This document shows positions 27,757 through 38,645 of a stretch of 64,000 nt of DNA, piece by piece; the stretch's first letter is position 1; each line of letters opens with the position of its first letter. The notes under the pieces were generated by a model. The model saw nothing but the letters and a program-made list of their open reading frames with translations, searched no databases and was not told the origin of the DNA. Source of the DNA: Panulirus ornatus. Taxonomy: Eukaryota > Arthropoda > Malacostraca > Decapoda > Palinuridae. Where the stretch lies: positions 18,549,278-18,613,277 of the forward strand of contig NC_092289.1 in assembly GCF_036320965.1 (NCBI RefSeq). The letters run 5' to 3'. The translations under genes and the position numbers were made by a program.

Positions 27757-28192
27757 ATGGAACAAACTAGAGAAGGAGGAGGAGGAGGAGGAGGAGGAGG
27801 AGAACCTAGCCACACGCCGGAACATAGTGACCCTCAAACGTTCTGGCCGGGAGTTGGACTCCTAGAGATAACATTAAGAATCCAGGAGTCAGTAACAATA
27901 ACTGGTCGTGAGCAACGCATGACAAGAGGATTCATGAACGCATGGGGAGAACACACTAGACGGAGCCTACGACTGAAAGAAAAACAGGAGACACCACGAC
28001 AACGGAAGAGGATATAACCAATTGGCTGACCCGGAGCTGAGGGAGAAGCATCCAGCCTCCTACACTGGAAACAGGGTTGTGTGGCAGAGACTTGAGGACG
28101 ACGCTGATCCAGACGACGGGCTAAACCCAAGATCTCGACAACCGGACGAATACGGAATACACTTGGCTCCCTCGATGCCTCCAAGCGCTTCA
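27757..28192. other. Low-copy segment with (GGA)n
   Basis: (GGA)n at 27774-27802, then sequence of moderate GC with frames on both strands (27757-28017 plus, 27834-28502 minus) that match nothing known to me. Confidence 0.4.
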
Positions 28193-28468
28193 GATAGGTT
28201 CGAGTCATCCACCGATGCTCACCATGGACAATGCTCACCTTAGCTCTATGAATCCCCTTCAGATAGGTTCGAGTCATCCACCGATGCTCACCATGGACAA
28301 TGCTCACCTTAGCTCTATGAATCCCCTTCAGATAGGTTCGAGTTATCCACCGATGTTCACCATGGATAATGCTCACCTTAGCTCTATGAATCCCCTTCAG
28401 ATAGGTTCGAGTCATCCACCGATGCTCACCATGGACGATGCTCACCTTAGCTCTATGAATCCCCCTTT
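28193..28468. repeat. 69-bp minisatellite, 4 copies, in-frame on both strands
   Basis: The marker GATAGGTTCGAGT recurs at 28193, 28262, 28331 and 28400. The 69-bp period equals 23 codons, so the plus strand encodes four repeats of a 23-residue motif (containing MLTMDNAHLSSMNP) and the minus strand encodes a different 23-residue motif. No start context, splice sites or domain supports a real protein. Confidence 0.93.
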
Positions 28469-28790
28469 CAAATACCCAAAGATTCAATATGAATACATGC
28501 ACACACCAGCCTCCCCTCCAAGTCTGCCGGAGGATTATGAATTAGGTACAGAAAAACCCATATACAGATAATAACCATGCGCATCAAATACCATACACCC
28601 GTACACATATTAATTTTCTCTTCCATTTCAAACTATTCCTTCCCCTGTCCCACCTCTTCTTTCTCCCCTCGAACCACCCTATTACAAGAAATTACAACGG
28701 GAATAAGGAGTTGGGTAGGAACCAGAATCGGTAAAATCCCAAGGTGATGTAAGGACATATGGGGAATTCTTACTTGATTACAGTGGACGA
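28469..28790. other. Low-copy spacer
   Basis: No gene or repeat recognised. Confidence 0.4.
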
Positions 28791-28794
28791 GTCT

Positions 28795-28912
28795 GGCTGG
28801 CTTACCAAGGGGTAGAAGTAAAGTGTGTGTGGAACAGGCCCTGTCGCTATGATCACCGCCTTACATTGACAACAATAACAGATGCGTCTTCGGTCGCGCT
28901 CGAGTCATTAAT
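28795..28912 (+). repeat. Dispersed repeat, paired with 43850-43950
   Basis: TTACCAAGGGG..., CCCTGTCGCTA..., ACAACAATAACAGATGCGTC here matches TTTACCAAGGG..., CCCCGTCGCTA..., ACAACAACAGGTGTGTCTCC near 43855-43940 in order and spacing. A short diverged transposon or SINE body. Confidence 0.5.
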
Positions 28913-28944
28913 TTATTTTCATTTACCAACAATGCATACCGTAC

Positions 28945-29165
28945 GAGGAGAGAGGGAGTCTTACACTCGTGGGGCCCCCTCCATCTCTTGGGGCCCCCCT
29001 TCATCTCGTGGGGCCCCCTTCCATCTGTTGAACACTCTCTAGTATTGTATAACTTCGTAGATTTATGTATGTCTGCATTAGCCACCGTCCTCAGTCATTC
29101 TATTTCATCCATTTTGTACAAGAAAGGGAGTTCCACACTTATGGGGGGCCCGTCACTTAAACGAT
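28945..29165 (+). repeat. Diverged copies of the (CA)n-tailed repeat family
   Basis: GGGAGTCTTACACTCGTGGG then GCCCCC at 28955, with GGGGCCCCC-type motifs repeated three times to about 29020, and a second similar segment GGGAGTTCCACACTTATGGG at 29127. They resemble 20216 and 24390. Confidence 0.4.
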
Positions 29166-29835
29166 CGTAGGCACCATTCAGTATTCTGAATTCATTTGTA
29201 TTCTCTGCATCCACAGTTCTCTTTCTTTGCTTCTTACGTGTAGAGACAATTCTCGTCGACTTGCCATTTTCAGTCTGAATAAAAGTCTCTTTGTCTCCGT
29301 CATCAAGAGACCTGAGCGTCTCCGCCACACCACCTTCTCTCCTCTCCTTTCCCAATATCATAACGTGGGTAATGCCAAGTCGTATAGCTGACTCGCCTCA
29401 CGACCTATTTGAACAAGTAACTCGGCTCCGTGATGTGAGAAGCTATCAGACTGCTGCTCTTGTACCCATTGGTTCTCCATGTGGTAATCCTTGCATAGGA
29501 TGGTCCTCCTTATAGCCGTTTTCATAAGGGCGATGACTGCCTGCCTTTCGCTGATGAGTATTTTGGCTTCGTTGAACAACCCTTCTGATGTGATCATCTA
29601 GGAATAGACTTTCGTCACGTGGGTCATCGTCCAGATTTCCATTCCACAGTTCCGTCCTGGTGGTCTTTGACCCAGCCTGGTTGAATGACACTGACCTTGG
29701 GTTGAAACTGACCCCGCCTGGACCTCCTCATGGGATTGTGACCCCCGCCTGGACCTCTTTCCAGTCCTGCCTCTGACAACCCTGGACACAATCCAGACTT
29801 CCGTTTTTATGATCATGGCGTCAGCAGCTAATGTA
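29166..29835. other. Low-copy DNA, no gene recognised
   Basis: Several overlapping 60-90 codon frames on the minus strand, none with a recognisable domain or splice signals I can defend. Confidence 0.4.
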
Positions 29836-29838
29836 CAG

Positions 29839-29893
29839 GTGTGTGTGTTGTGTGTGTCTGTGTGTGTCTGTGTGTGTGTGTGTGTGTGTGTGG
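29839..29893. repeat. (TG)n microsatellite
   Basis: Interrupted TG repeat. Confidence 0.95.
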
Positions 29894-30056
29894 TAAGTCA
29901 TGGATGTCACTGACTGATCATCTATTACCTTTTTTCGCTATTATTTCTGTAAAGGTAAACATACGGAAGGGTTTATAGTATACAGAGACATTTTTTTTTC
30001 TTTTTTAATGATAGAACTTGTCATAGAAAAACCACCAGCCTTTTTGATAAAACTGT

Positions 30057-30057
<1 letters not shown>

Positions 30058-30120
<63 letters not shown>
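30058..30120. repeat. (TC)n microsatellite
   Basis: Pure TC run. Confidence 0.97.
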
Positions 30121-30122
<2 letters not shown>

Positions 30123-30124
30123 AC

Positions 30125-30682
30125 GTCATACGACAATTCCCCCCGGTATTTCCCAGAATACGTTTGAGTTACGAATCACAGACACCACAGCCAACATTAT
30201 CCCCCGAGCTGTCAACGCTCAGCATGTCATAAGCCCATCATATAAAAGGAGGTAATCACACACGGCTTCGTTACTGTTCTCTCATCAGTCAAGGCAACCA
30301 CTCTGTCCAGTCTCCTGTTCCACCAGGTTAGGCAGCCACGCCCCTACCAGCAATCCAGGAATGATAAGTATTGTCGAGAAAGACACGTACTTATCTATCA
30401 TATACTTTGGGAGTGTTTGAGATATCTAGTATATTAGATATATGAATAATCTATTTCGACTTTAATGGGTTTTCGGGAATGTTGGAAAGACACTTGTTTC
30501 TTGTGACCATACCAAACTTGATTTCATGTACTTAGGATCGTGATTTTTGTGAAGGCTGTGTGTTTGAATGTAAGTTTAAGGTTGTATGTATACTGTTAGA
30601 GCTAATGAGTACTAATAACTCCTTAGGGTCATTACGTAAGAACTCCAGTAATACGTATGATATACAGTGTGATTGGTTCCTA
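30125..30682. other. Low-copy spacer upstream of LINE fragments
   Basis: No gene seen. LINE similarity starts abruptly near 30683. Confidence 0.45.
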
Positions 30683-31565
30683 GTTGAATGCCGGTATGCG
30701 GCAGGGGTGTGTGATGTCCCTATGGCTGTTTAATTTGTTTATGGACGGGGTGGTTAAGGAGGTAAATGTAAGAGTTTTGGAGAGAGGGGCGAGTATGCAG
30801 TCTGTTGGGGATGAGAGGGCCTGGGAAGTTAATTAGTTGTTGTTCGCCGGTGATACAGCTCTGGTGGCTGATTCGAAAGAGAATCTGCAGAAGTTGGTGA
30901 CTGAGTTTGGAAAAGTGTGTGAAAGGAGAAAGTTGAGAGTAAATGTGAATAAGAGCAAGGTTATCAGATTCGGTAGGGTTGAGGGACAAGTTATCCGGGA
31001 TGTGAGTTTGAATGAGAAAAATTGAGGTAGTGAAGTGCTTTAGATATCTGGGAGTGGACTTAGTATCGAATGGAACCATGGAAGTGGAGGTGAGTCATAG
31101 GGTGGGGGAGGGGGCGAAGGTTCTGGGAGCGATAAAGAATGCGTGGAAAGTGAGAACATTATCTCAGGGAGCGAAAATGGGTATATTTGAAGATATAGTA
31201 GTTCCAACAATACTATATGGTTGCGAGGCAAGGTCTAAAGATTGGGTTGTACGGAGGAGGTTAGAAGTGTTGGGAATGAAATGTTTGAGAACAATATGTG
31301 GTGTGAGGTGGTTTGATCGAGTAAATAATGAAAGGGTAAGAGAGATGTGTGGAAATATAAGGAGTGTGGTTGAGAGAGCAGAAGAGGGTGTATTGAAATG
31401 GTTTGGACATATGGAGAAAATGAGCGAGGAAAAGTTGACAAAGAGGATATATATTAGAAATTGAGGGAACAAGGAGGAGCGGGAGACCAAATTCAAGATA
31501 GAAGGATGACGTGGAAAAGATTTTGAGCGATCGGGGCCTGAACATGCAGGAGGGAGAGAGGCGAT
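30683..31565 (+). mobile_element. RTE-like LINE copy B1, RT C-terminal fragment
   Basis: Starts inside the RT at CGGCAGGGGTGTGTGATG (RQGCVM) and runs through the thumb and C-terminal tail to about codon DRGLNMQEGER. The catalytic motif reads LLFAGDTALVADS at 30837, so the second-position aspartate of the FADD box is Gly. A stop lies just upstream (30834) and frames shift near 31020. Both ends are truncated and copy B2 follows within about 25 bp on the same strand. Confidence 0.92.
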
Positions 31566-31586
31566 CAAGTATGCTTAATATACTTG

Positions 31587-33796
31587 TATATAGTGATGGG
31601 TGATTTGAATGCAGGAAGGTGAGTAGTGTGGCAGTTGAGGGAATAATTGGTGTACATGGGGTGTTCAGTGTTGTAAATGGAAATGGTGAAGAGCTTGTAG
31701 ATTTATGTGCTGAAAAAGGACTGGTGATTGGGAATACCTGGTTCAAAAAGCGAGATATACATAAGTATACGTATGTAAGTAGGAGAGATGGCCAGAGAGC
31801 GTTATTGGATTACGTGTTAATTGATAGGCGCGCAAAAGAGAGACTTTTGGATGTTAATGTGCTGAGAGGTGCAACTGGAGGGATGTCTGATCATTATCTT
31901 GTGGAGGCGAAGGTAAAGATTTGTAGAGGTTTTTAGAAAAGAAGAGAGAATGTTGGGGTGAAAAGAGTGGTGAGAGTAAGTGAGCTTGGGAAGGAGACTT
32001 GTGTGAGGAAGTACCAGAAGAGACTGGGTATAGAATGGAAAAAGGTGAGAACAAAGGACGTAAGGGGAGTGAGGGAGGAATGGGATGTATATAGGGAAGC
32101 GGTGATGGCTTGCGCAAATGATGCTCGTGGCATGAGAAGCGTGAGAGGTAGGCAGATTAGAAAGGGTAGTGAGTGGTGGGATAAAGAAGTAATATCATTA
32201 GCGAAAGAGAAGAGAGAGGCATTCGGACGATTTTTGCAGGGAAATAATACAAATGAGTGGGAGATATATAAAAGAAAGAGGCAGGAGGTCAAGAGAATGG
32301 TGCAAGAGGTGAAAAAGAGGGCAAATGAGAGTTGGGGTGAGAAGTATCATCAAATTCTAGGGAGAATAAAAAGATGTTTTGGAAGGAGGTAAATAAAGTG
32401 CGTAAGACGAGGGAACAAATGGGAACTTCAGTGAAGGGGGCTAATGGGGAGGTGATAACAAGTAGTGGTGATGTGAGAAGGAGATGGAGTGAGTATTTTG
32501 AAGGTTTGTTGAATGTGTTTGATGATAGAGTCGCAGATATAGGGTGTTTTGGTCGAGGTGCTGAGCAAAGTGAGAGGGTTAGGGAAAATGATTTGGTAAA
32601 CAGAGAAGAGGTAGTAAAAGCTTTGCGGAAGATGAAAGCCGGCAAGGCAGCAGGTTTGGATGGTATTGCAGTGGAATTTATTAAAAAAGGGGGTGACTGT
32701 ATTGTTGACTGATTGGTAAGGTTATTCAATGTATGTATGACTCATGGTGAGGTGCCTCAGGATTGCCGGAATGCTTGCATAGTGCTATTATACAAAGGCA
32801 AAGGGAATAAAAGTGAGTGCTCAAATTACAGAGGTATAAGTTTGTTGAGTGTTCCTGGTAAATTTTATGGGAGGGTATTGATTGAGAGGGTGAAGGCATG
32901 TACAGAGCATCAGATTGGGGAAGAACAGTGTGGTTTCAGAAGTGGTAGAGGATGTGTGGATCAGGTGTTTGCTTTGAAGAATGTATGTGAGAAATATTTA
33001 GAAAAGCAAATGGATTTGTATGTAGCATTTATGGATCTGGAGAAGGCATATGATAGAGTTGATAGAGATGCTCTGTGGAAGGTATTAAGAATATATGGTG
33101 TGGGAGGCAAGCTGTTAGAAGCAGTGAAAAGTTTTTATCGAGGATGTAAGGCATGTGTACGTGTAGGAAGAGAGGAAAGTGATTGGTTCTCAGTGAATGT
33201 AGGTTTGCGGCAGAGATGTGTGATGTCTCCATGGTTGTTTAATTTGTTTATGGATGAGGTTGTTAGGGAGGTGAATGCAAGAGTTTTGGAAAGAGGGTCG
33301 AGTATGCAGTCTGTTGTGGATGAGAGAGCTTGGGAAGTGAGTCAGTTGTTGTTCGCTGATGATACAGCGCTGGTGGCTGATTCGTGTGAGAAACTGCAGA
33401 AGCTGGTGACTGAGTTTGGTAAAGTGTGTGAAAGAAGAAAGCTGAGAGTAAATGTAAATAAGGGCAAGGTTATTAAATACAGTAGGGTTGAGGGACAAGT
33501 TAATTGGGAGGTAAGTTTGAATGGAGAAAAACTGGAAGTGAAGTGTTTCAGATATCTGGGAGTGGATTTGGCAGCGGATGTAGCCATGGAAGCGGAAGTG
33601 AATCATAGGGTGGGGGAGGGGGCGAAAGTTCTGGGAGCCTTGAAGAATGTGTGGAAGTCGAGAACATTATCTCCGAAAGCAAAAATGGGTATGTTTGAAG
33701 GAATTGTGGTTCCAACAATGTTATATAGTTTCGAGGCGAGGGCTATGGATTGAGTTGTGCGCAGGAGGGTGGATGCGCTGGAAATGAGATGTTTGA

Positions 33797-33798
<2 letters not shown>
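31587..33798 (+). mobile_element. RTE-like LINE copy B2, truncated at both ends
   Basis: Begins inside the endonuclease domain at VMGDLNA (31591), continues through NTWFKKRDIHKYT (31736) and MSDHYLVEAKVKI (31882), a basic linker, and RT motifs FMDLEKAYDRV (33028), MSPWLFNLFMDEVV (33222) and LLFADDTALVADS (33345). GLRQGC has become GLRQRC. Stops at 31934 and 32710 and a frameshift near 32370 break the frame. The sequence ends within the C-terminal tail at EMRCLR and changes directly into (TA)n at 33799, where intact copies continue CAATATG. Confidence 0.93.

Positions 33799-33859
<61 letters not shown>
33799..33859. repeat. (TA)n joining LINE copy B2 to a Penelope-element end
   Basis: Pure TA between GTTTGAGGA (LINE interior) and CACCAAATGGCGTCCTAG (Penelope 3' region). 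Confidence 0.97.
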
Positions 33860-33862
<3 letters not shown>

Positions 33863-33965
33863 CAAATGGCGTCCTAGCTACGTATCTTCGTTGTATATCA
33901 ACTGTTATATTCCTCTCTTGTGTCTCTCCTGATGATGCGATTATTACACGAAAGTGTAAACTGAA
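33860..33965 (+). mobile_element. Penelope-like element 3' fragment
   Basis: CCAAATGGCGTCCTAGCTAC, then a GTATATCAACTGTTATATTC segment and a CTGATGATGCGATTATTACA segment match 46986-47085. The final part (GTGCACTTGGGAACTT...) is lost after GAAAGTGTAAAC. It lies about 45 bp upstream of the block shared by the two defensin-like genes. Confidence 0.75.
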
Positions 33966-34007
33966 TCCATTCATGTTTTACCCACATGAGAACAACGTCT
34001 TGTTTGC

Positions 34008-34094
34008 ACATATTCCCATGATAATTGTCAGATGGTAATGGCGTTAGCCACTGGGAAATTAATGATCCTTTCGCCCCAACAGTTTTTGCCCGAG
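34008..34094 (+). promoter_or_regulatory. Conserved 5' flank and probable 5' UTR acceptor, gene 1
   Basis: From ATATTCCCATGATAATTGTC onward this block matches 47303-47386 almost base for base. CCTTTCGCCCCAACAG followed by TTTTTGCCCGAG and the ATG looks like a 3' splice site (about 34081), implying a noncoding first exon further upstream that I cannot place. No TATA box is identified. Confidence 0.5.
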
Positions 34095-34745
34095 ATGAGG
34101 ACCAAGGTCATTGTGATGCTGATGCTGCTGGCAATGGTGGCGGTGACCGTTGTGCAAGGTAAGTGACCTTAAGCGAATGTTGGGTGACCATACTGCATGA
34201 CGAGAGGTCATTTTTTGTGCGCAGAATGTGACCTTACTGCATGACGAGAGGTCATTTTTGAGCGCAGAATGTGACCTTACTGCATGACGAGAGGTCATTT
34301 TTGAGCGCAGAATGTGACCTTACTGCATGACGAGAGGTCATTTTTGTGCGCAGAATGTGACCTTACTGCATGACGAGAGGTCAATTTTATGCGCAGAACG
34401 TAACTTTACTGCATGACGAGAGGTTATTTTGGTGCGCAGAACGTAACTTTACTGCATGACGAGAGGTCAATTCTATGCGCAGAACGCAACTTTATTGCAT
34501 GACGAGAGGTCATTTTGGTGCGCAGAACGTAACTTTACTGCATGACGAGAGGTTATTTTGGTGCAAAGAGTTCGACCCTCACTGCATGCCAAGTGGCAAT
34601 CAGTGGCTTGGTGAGTTGACTTCAGGCTATGAAGAGTGACCTCAGGGCGCGTGTGTTGAGCATTCTCTGTCTTAACCTCAAGTCAAACCTTCGTGCACGT
34701 CGGCGGGGGTCGTGACGCGTCGACGTGTTTCCTTCGTCATAAGGC

Positions 34746-34818
<73 letters not shown>

Positions 34819-36318
34819 GAAGACATACCAGATAGGCTGAAGATAAGGGGGACACACACACACACACACTGCATCTTCAGGTTGCCTGGTGGGGGCTATT
34901 CCCGCTGAGGGCTATTGCCCTCGAGGGATCGAGAACCTAAAGATACACGGACGATTCTCAAGGACACGCGTAGAAGCTGTCATTGGTCAGCGAGCGAGAG
35001 TCAGCGGCTGGCGTACACCAGGTTTTGCTCCTGGGGCCCACTTAGGTTATCTTTCACCGGCATCAATGTCTTCCCCAAAAGGTCTGGGGTCATGTTCAAG
35101 ATCCATATTCAAGATCCCCCTCTTTTCTTTCATCTTCTTTTCGGATAATGCGAGAAGTTAGGAGTGAAATGAGGAACTACAGCAGGTTCAAATAGGACTT
35201 GGTCAGGAGCCAGAGTTAGCGTGATATAGAGATGACTCTGTTGGACCAGACTGAATTCAAAGTGATGATGATATGAGAAAATGAGAGGAGAGCCAGGTAT
35301 GAGTATAGCCTTTCAAAAGATGAATTACATGAATGTGTATGCTAAAGGTACTTGTGTAGCGAACAGTAACCAGCTCACAGAATTAATGCTACATTAGGAA
35401 ACCTATTTGCGAAGGAAAGTAGTAAAATGTTGTTTAATATCCAAATAGCAGTGAGGTAAATAGATAAGGGTATATTCAATTTACTATCTACATCATATAT
35501 TAGACCTAAATCATCTAACGTCTGGTAGCGGTGCTTGACGAAACACACAGCTCTGTCAGGGAAGGTCCAACTGAAGATAGCAAAGATGGTGCCTGAAATT
35601 GACAAGTTACAGCTTAGAGGCTATGAATATGTTGACAGTGGAAAAGGGAAGAATATAAATACGAGAAGATTAAATGAATTCGAAAAGTTGTGTGGTAGCA
35701 AAGAAAGTGTAAGAGACGGAGCGGCAAAGTACAAAACTGAGGTAGCCAGTGCCCAGCCACCAACTTCCCTGTCCCCTCTCTCTGTCCACAGGTAAGGTGG
35801 CAGGATGCTGGTGTCACAGTAGCCAGTGTCCAGCCACTAACTTCCCTGGTCCTCCTCTCTGTCCACAGGTAAGGTGGCAGGATGCTGGTGTCACAGTAGC
35901 CAGTGTCCAGCCACTAACTTCCCTGGTCCTCCTCTCTGTCCACAGGTAAGGTGGCAGGATGCTGGTGTCACAGTAGCCAGTGTCCAGCCAGTAACTTCCC
36001 TGGTCCTCCTCTCTGTCCACAGGCAAGGTAAAGCCACAGTAGTCAAGGGACCGACTCTTCCATGGAGTTTAAATCGTGATCCTTCCTGTTCTATCTTTTG
36101 CCTTTATGGATGCCAGGGATTAGAAATGACTGATGTTCGTACAACGATTAACCACAAACGTTTCTCCTTCCTATCCAGGTAGTCCTTTCGTTCCGGATAG
36201 ACCCAGTTGCTACAGTCTTGCAGGCGTGTGTATGGTGCCAAATTCGGTTTGCGTCGGTTTCCCGACTTATGGCACGTGCCCTTCAAATCACTTCTGCTGC
36301 ATTCCAATATCTGGATAG
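34095..36318 (+). CDS. Beta-defensin-like secreted six-cysteine peptide, gene 1 (2 coding exons)
   Basis: Coding exons are 34095-34158 and 36179-36318 (donor CAAG|GTAAGT, acceptor ATCCAG|GT, phase 1), giving 67 residues. Residues 1-22 (MRTKVIVML..., ending VVQG) are a signal peptide with a basic start and a hydrophobic core; predicted cleavage is after Gly22. The mature part is 45 residues with cysteines spaced C-X6-C-X6-C-X8-C-X5-CC, the beta-defensin-like order also reported for lobster defensins; three disulphides are inferred. It has one Asp and one Arg outside the cysteine core and no Lys, so net charge is about zero, unusual for a membrane-active antimicrobial peptide. It has six cysteines, not the eight of a WAP-domain crustin. 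The paralogue at 47387-48993 has the same exon structure. Probable role: secreted immune peptide, function unproven. Confidence 0.82.
34176..34600 (+). repeat. 43-bp minisatellite in intron of gene 1, ~9 copies
   Basis: Units read TGACCTTACTGCATGACGAG then AGGTCATTTTTGAGCGCAGAATG. Each contains TGACCT, 14 nt and AGGTCA, an everted pair of nuclear-receptor-type half sites that could also form a 6-bp hairpin stem. Later units decay (CGTAACTTTACTGC..., GAGGTTATTTTGG). The same array is in gene 2's intron (47479-47890). Starts 20-30 bp after the exon 1 donor. Confidence 0.93.
34748..34816. repeat. (AG)n microsatellite in intron of gene 1
   Basis: Pure AG run, followed by a short (CA)n near 34853. 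Confidence 0.97.
34870..35600. other. Intron of gene 1, low-copy part
   Basis: No repeat or exon recognised. Not clearly present in gene 2's shorter intron. Confidence 0.5.
35605..35745 (+). other. Intron segment conserved between the two defensin-like genes
   Basis: GCTTAGAGGCTATG..., GTTGACAGTGGAAAAGGG..., AATATAAATACGAGAAGATT, GAGACGGAGCGGCAAAGTAC aligns with 48435-48570 in gene 2 with moderate divergence. In gene 1 it lies in an 86-codon open frame (35535-35795); the matching frame in gene 2 has several stops, so coding is unlikely. Confidence 0.6.
35740..36034 (+). promoter_or_regulatory. Four tandem acceptor-donor (recursive splice-like) junctions, 77-bp unit
   Basis: A pyrimidine tract, CTGTCCACAG and then GTAAGGTGG places a 3' splice site directly against a 5' splice site at 35791/35792, 35868/35869, 35945/35946 and, with a GC donor (GCAAGG), 36022/36023. 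The period is exactly 77 bp. Gene 2 has one such junction at 48656/48657. This is the layout of a recursive splicing point; alternatives are minisatellite growth over a cryptic acceptor or the remnant of a skipped exon. Confidence 0.6.
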
Positions 36319-36740
36319 AAATAAGAAGTCAAGTAAAACCGTATGGAACAACGAACCAAGATCTGTTACATCATGACATCTCGTGATCCTTCATGAAGTC
36401 TGAAGTCATGGAAGACACGCTTCAGATCAGCTGTATCGTGAGGTTCCATTATTGCCATTCTTCATGGAGATGGTTCACCACGAATGTTCTGAACCCTCAA
36501 CAGTCTTCTTGGCTCTTTCGCTCGGTACTGGTAACTTCCTCTGATGACCCAACATGGACAACTTGATGATCATGGAGTTTGAACCGTTTTGCATATCTAC
36601 GTTCACAGAACAAAAAGCTTCTTTAATCTCATGTTTTCTGTTGCTCTTATGTACTTCCAGTTAATATACTGTGATGTTCGGAACTTAACCTAGAAATTCA
36701 ATATACTTGCATGTCTTCTGTTCAATGATCAATAAAACTG
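36319..36740 (+). other. 3' UTR of gene 1 with poly(A) signal
   Basis: From CAACGAACCAAGATCTG at 36349 to about 36640 it is almost identical to 49021-49312 in gene 2. AATAAA lies at 36731-36736 and is a good polyadenylation signal. Confidence 0.75.
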
Positions 36741-36837
36741 CCATCAATGCATATTCTCACTCTCCTTAATATTTTCCATGTGATTTTTCTTTGTTTGAAA
36801 TGCAGCCTCGTCAAGATTATTAGAAAATAACATCAGT

Positions 36838-36955
36838 GACGATAATAGTGATCATATTACTATAACTAATAATAATGATAATAATGATAACAATATAATT
36901 GATAATAATAATAATGATAATAATTATTATTATAATAATAATAATAATAATAATG

Positions 36956-36992
<37 letters not shown>

Positions 36993-37002
36993 TAATAAAG
37001 GG
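36838..37002. repeat. (ATA/ATG)n trinucleotide-type microsatellite
   Basis: Imperfect ATAATAATG repeats ending just before LINE copy C. Confidence 0.95.
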
Positions 37003-37004
37003 AA

Positions 37005-38559
37005 ACATAAGGTGTCAAGCGCGGAGTGCTCATTCTCCTCGAAGGCTCAGACTGGGGTGCCTGAAAGTGTGTGGATGTAACCAAGATGAGAGAAAAGAAG
37101 AGATAGGTAGTATCTTTGAGGAAAGGAGCCTGAATGTTCTGGTTCTGAGTGAAACGAAGCTCAATGGTAAAAAAGGAAGAGCGGTTTCAGAAAGTCTTGG
37201 AAGTAAAGGCAGGGGTTGGTGAGAGGACAAGAGCTAAGGAAGGAGTATCACTACTCCTGAAGAGGAGTTGTGGGAGTATGTGACAGAGTGTAAAAAAAGT
37301 AAATTCTAAACTGATTTGGGTAAAACTGAAAGTGGGTGATTATTGGTGCTTATGCACCCGGTCATGAGAAGAAAGATTATTGGAGGCAAGTGTTTTGGGA
37401 GCAGTTGAGTGAGTGTGTCAGCACCTTCGATGCACGAGACCGGGTTATAGTGATGGGAAATTTAAATGCGAAGGTGAGTAATGCGACAGTTGAGGGTATA
37501 ATTGGTGCACATGGGGTATTCAGGGCTGTAAATGGAAATGGTGAAGAGCTTGTGGAGCTTTGGGCTGCAAAAAGACTGGTGACTGGAAATACCTGGTTTA
37601 AAGAGAGAGATATACATAAGTATACGCATGTGAGTAGGGGAGATGGTCAAAGGGCATTATTGGATTCGTTTTAATTGATAGGCATATTAAAAAGACTTTT
37701 GGATGTTAATGTGCTCAGATGGGCAGCTGGAGGGATGTCTAATCACTATCTTGTGGAGGCGAAGGTGAAGATTTGTAAAGGTTTTCATAAAAGAAGAGAG
37801 AATGCTGGGGAAAATAGAGTGGTGAGAGTAAGTGAGCTTGGAAAGGAGACTTGTGTGAGGAAGTATTAGGAAAGATTGAGCGTAGAATGGCAAAAGGTGA
37901 GAGCAAATGACAAGAAGGGAGTAATGAGGATGTATTTAGGGAAGCAGTGATGACTTGTGCAAAAGATGCATGTGGCATGAGAAATGTGGGAGGTGGGCAG
38001 ATTAGAAAGGGTAGTGAGTGGTGGGATGAAGAAGTAAAGATTTTAGTGAAAAAGAAAAAGACGTTTAGACGATACTTGCAAGGAAGTAGTGCAAAAGAGA
38101 GCAAATGAGGGTTGAGGTGAGAAAGTATCATTAAATTTTAGGGAGAATGAAAAGATGTTTCGGAAGGAGGTAAATAACATTTGTAAGACAAGAGAACAAA
38201 TGGGAACATTGGAGGAAGGGGCAAGCGAGAAGCAATATCAAGTAGTGATGAAGTGAGGAGATGGAGTGAAGATTTTGAAGGCTTGTTGAATGTGTTTGGT
38301 GAAAGAGTTGCAGATTTAGGGTGTTTTGTTCGGGGTGTTGTGCGAAGTGAGAGGGTCAGGGAGAATGGTTTGGTTAAGAGAGAAGAGGTAGTGAAAGCTT
38401 TGCGGAAGATGAAAGCCGGCAAGGCGGCGGGTTTGGATGTTATTGCTATGGAATTTATTAAAAAAGGGGGTGACTGTATTGTTGACTGGTTGGTAATGAT
38501 ATTCAATATACGTATGAACCATGTTGAAGTACCTGAGGATTGGCGGAGTGCATGCATAC

Positions 38560-38563
<4 letters not shown>
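37005..38563 (+). mobile_element. RTE-like LINE copy C, 5' end present, 3' half missing
   Basis: Starts at the ORF beginning (GNIRCQARSAHSPRRLRLGC, 37001-37060), directly after a microsatellite, and includes the endonuclease (LSETKLNGKKG, VMGNLNAKVSN, NTWFKERDIHKYT) and linker. It stops just inside the RT at MKAGKAAGLDVIAMEFIKKG and EDWRSACILP, where it turns into (TA)n. Many stops and frameshifts (37674, 37868 and the 37900-38250 region) show it is old and dead. It faces copy D on the opposite strand across the (TA)n tract. Confidence 0.92.

Positions 38564-38642
<79 letters not shown>
38564..38642. repeat. (TA)n between opposed LINE copies C and D
   Basis: Pure TA. On the right it is the 3' tail of copy D (minus strand); on the left it interrupts copy C at CTGCCA, where copy D reads GTGCCATTATAC. 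Confidence 0.97.

Positions 38643-38645
<3 letters not shown>

Noticed and set aside
27834..28502. 222-codon minus-strand frame
   Set aside because: More than a third is the 69-bp minisatellite, which is open on both strands by period alone; the rest has no recognisable domain.
35535..35795. Extra coding exon (86 codons) within the intron of gene 1
   Set aside because: The homologous segment in gene 2 has several stops and indels, so the frame is not preserved; it would also break the clean phase-1 join of the two exons.
34095..36318. Identification of the secreted peptides as crustins
   Set aside because: Crustins carry an eight-cysteine WAP domain; these have six cysteines in a C-X6-C-X6-C-X8-C-X5-CC frame.
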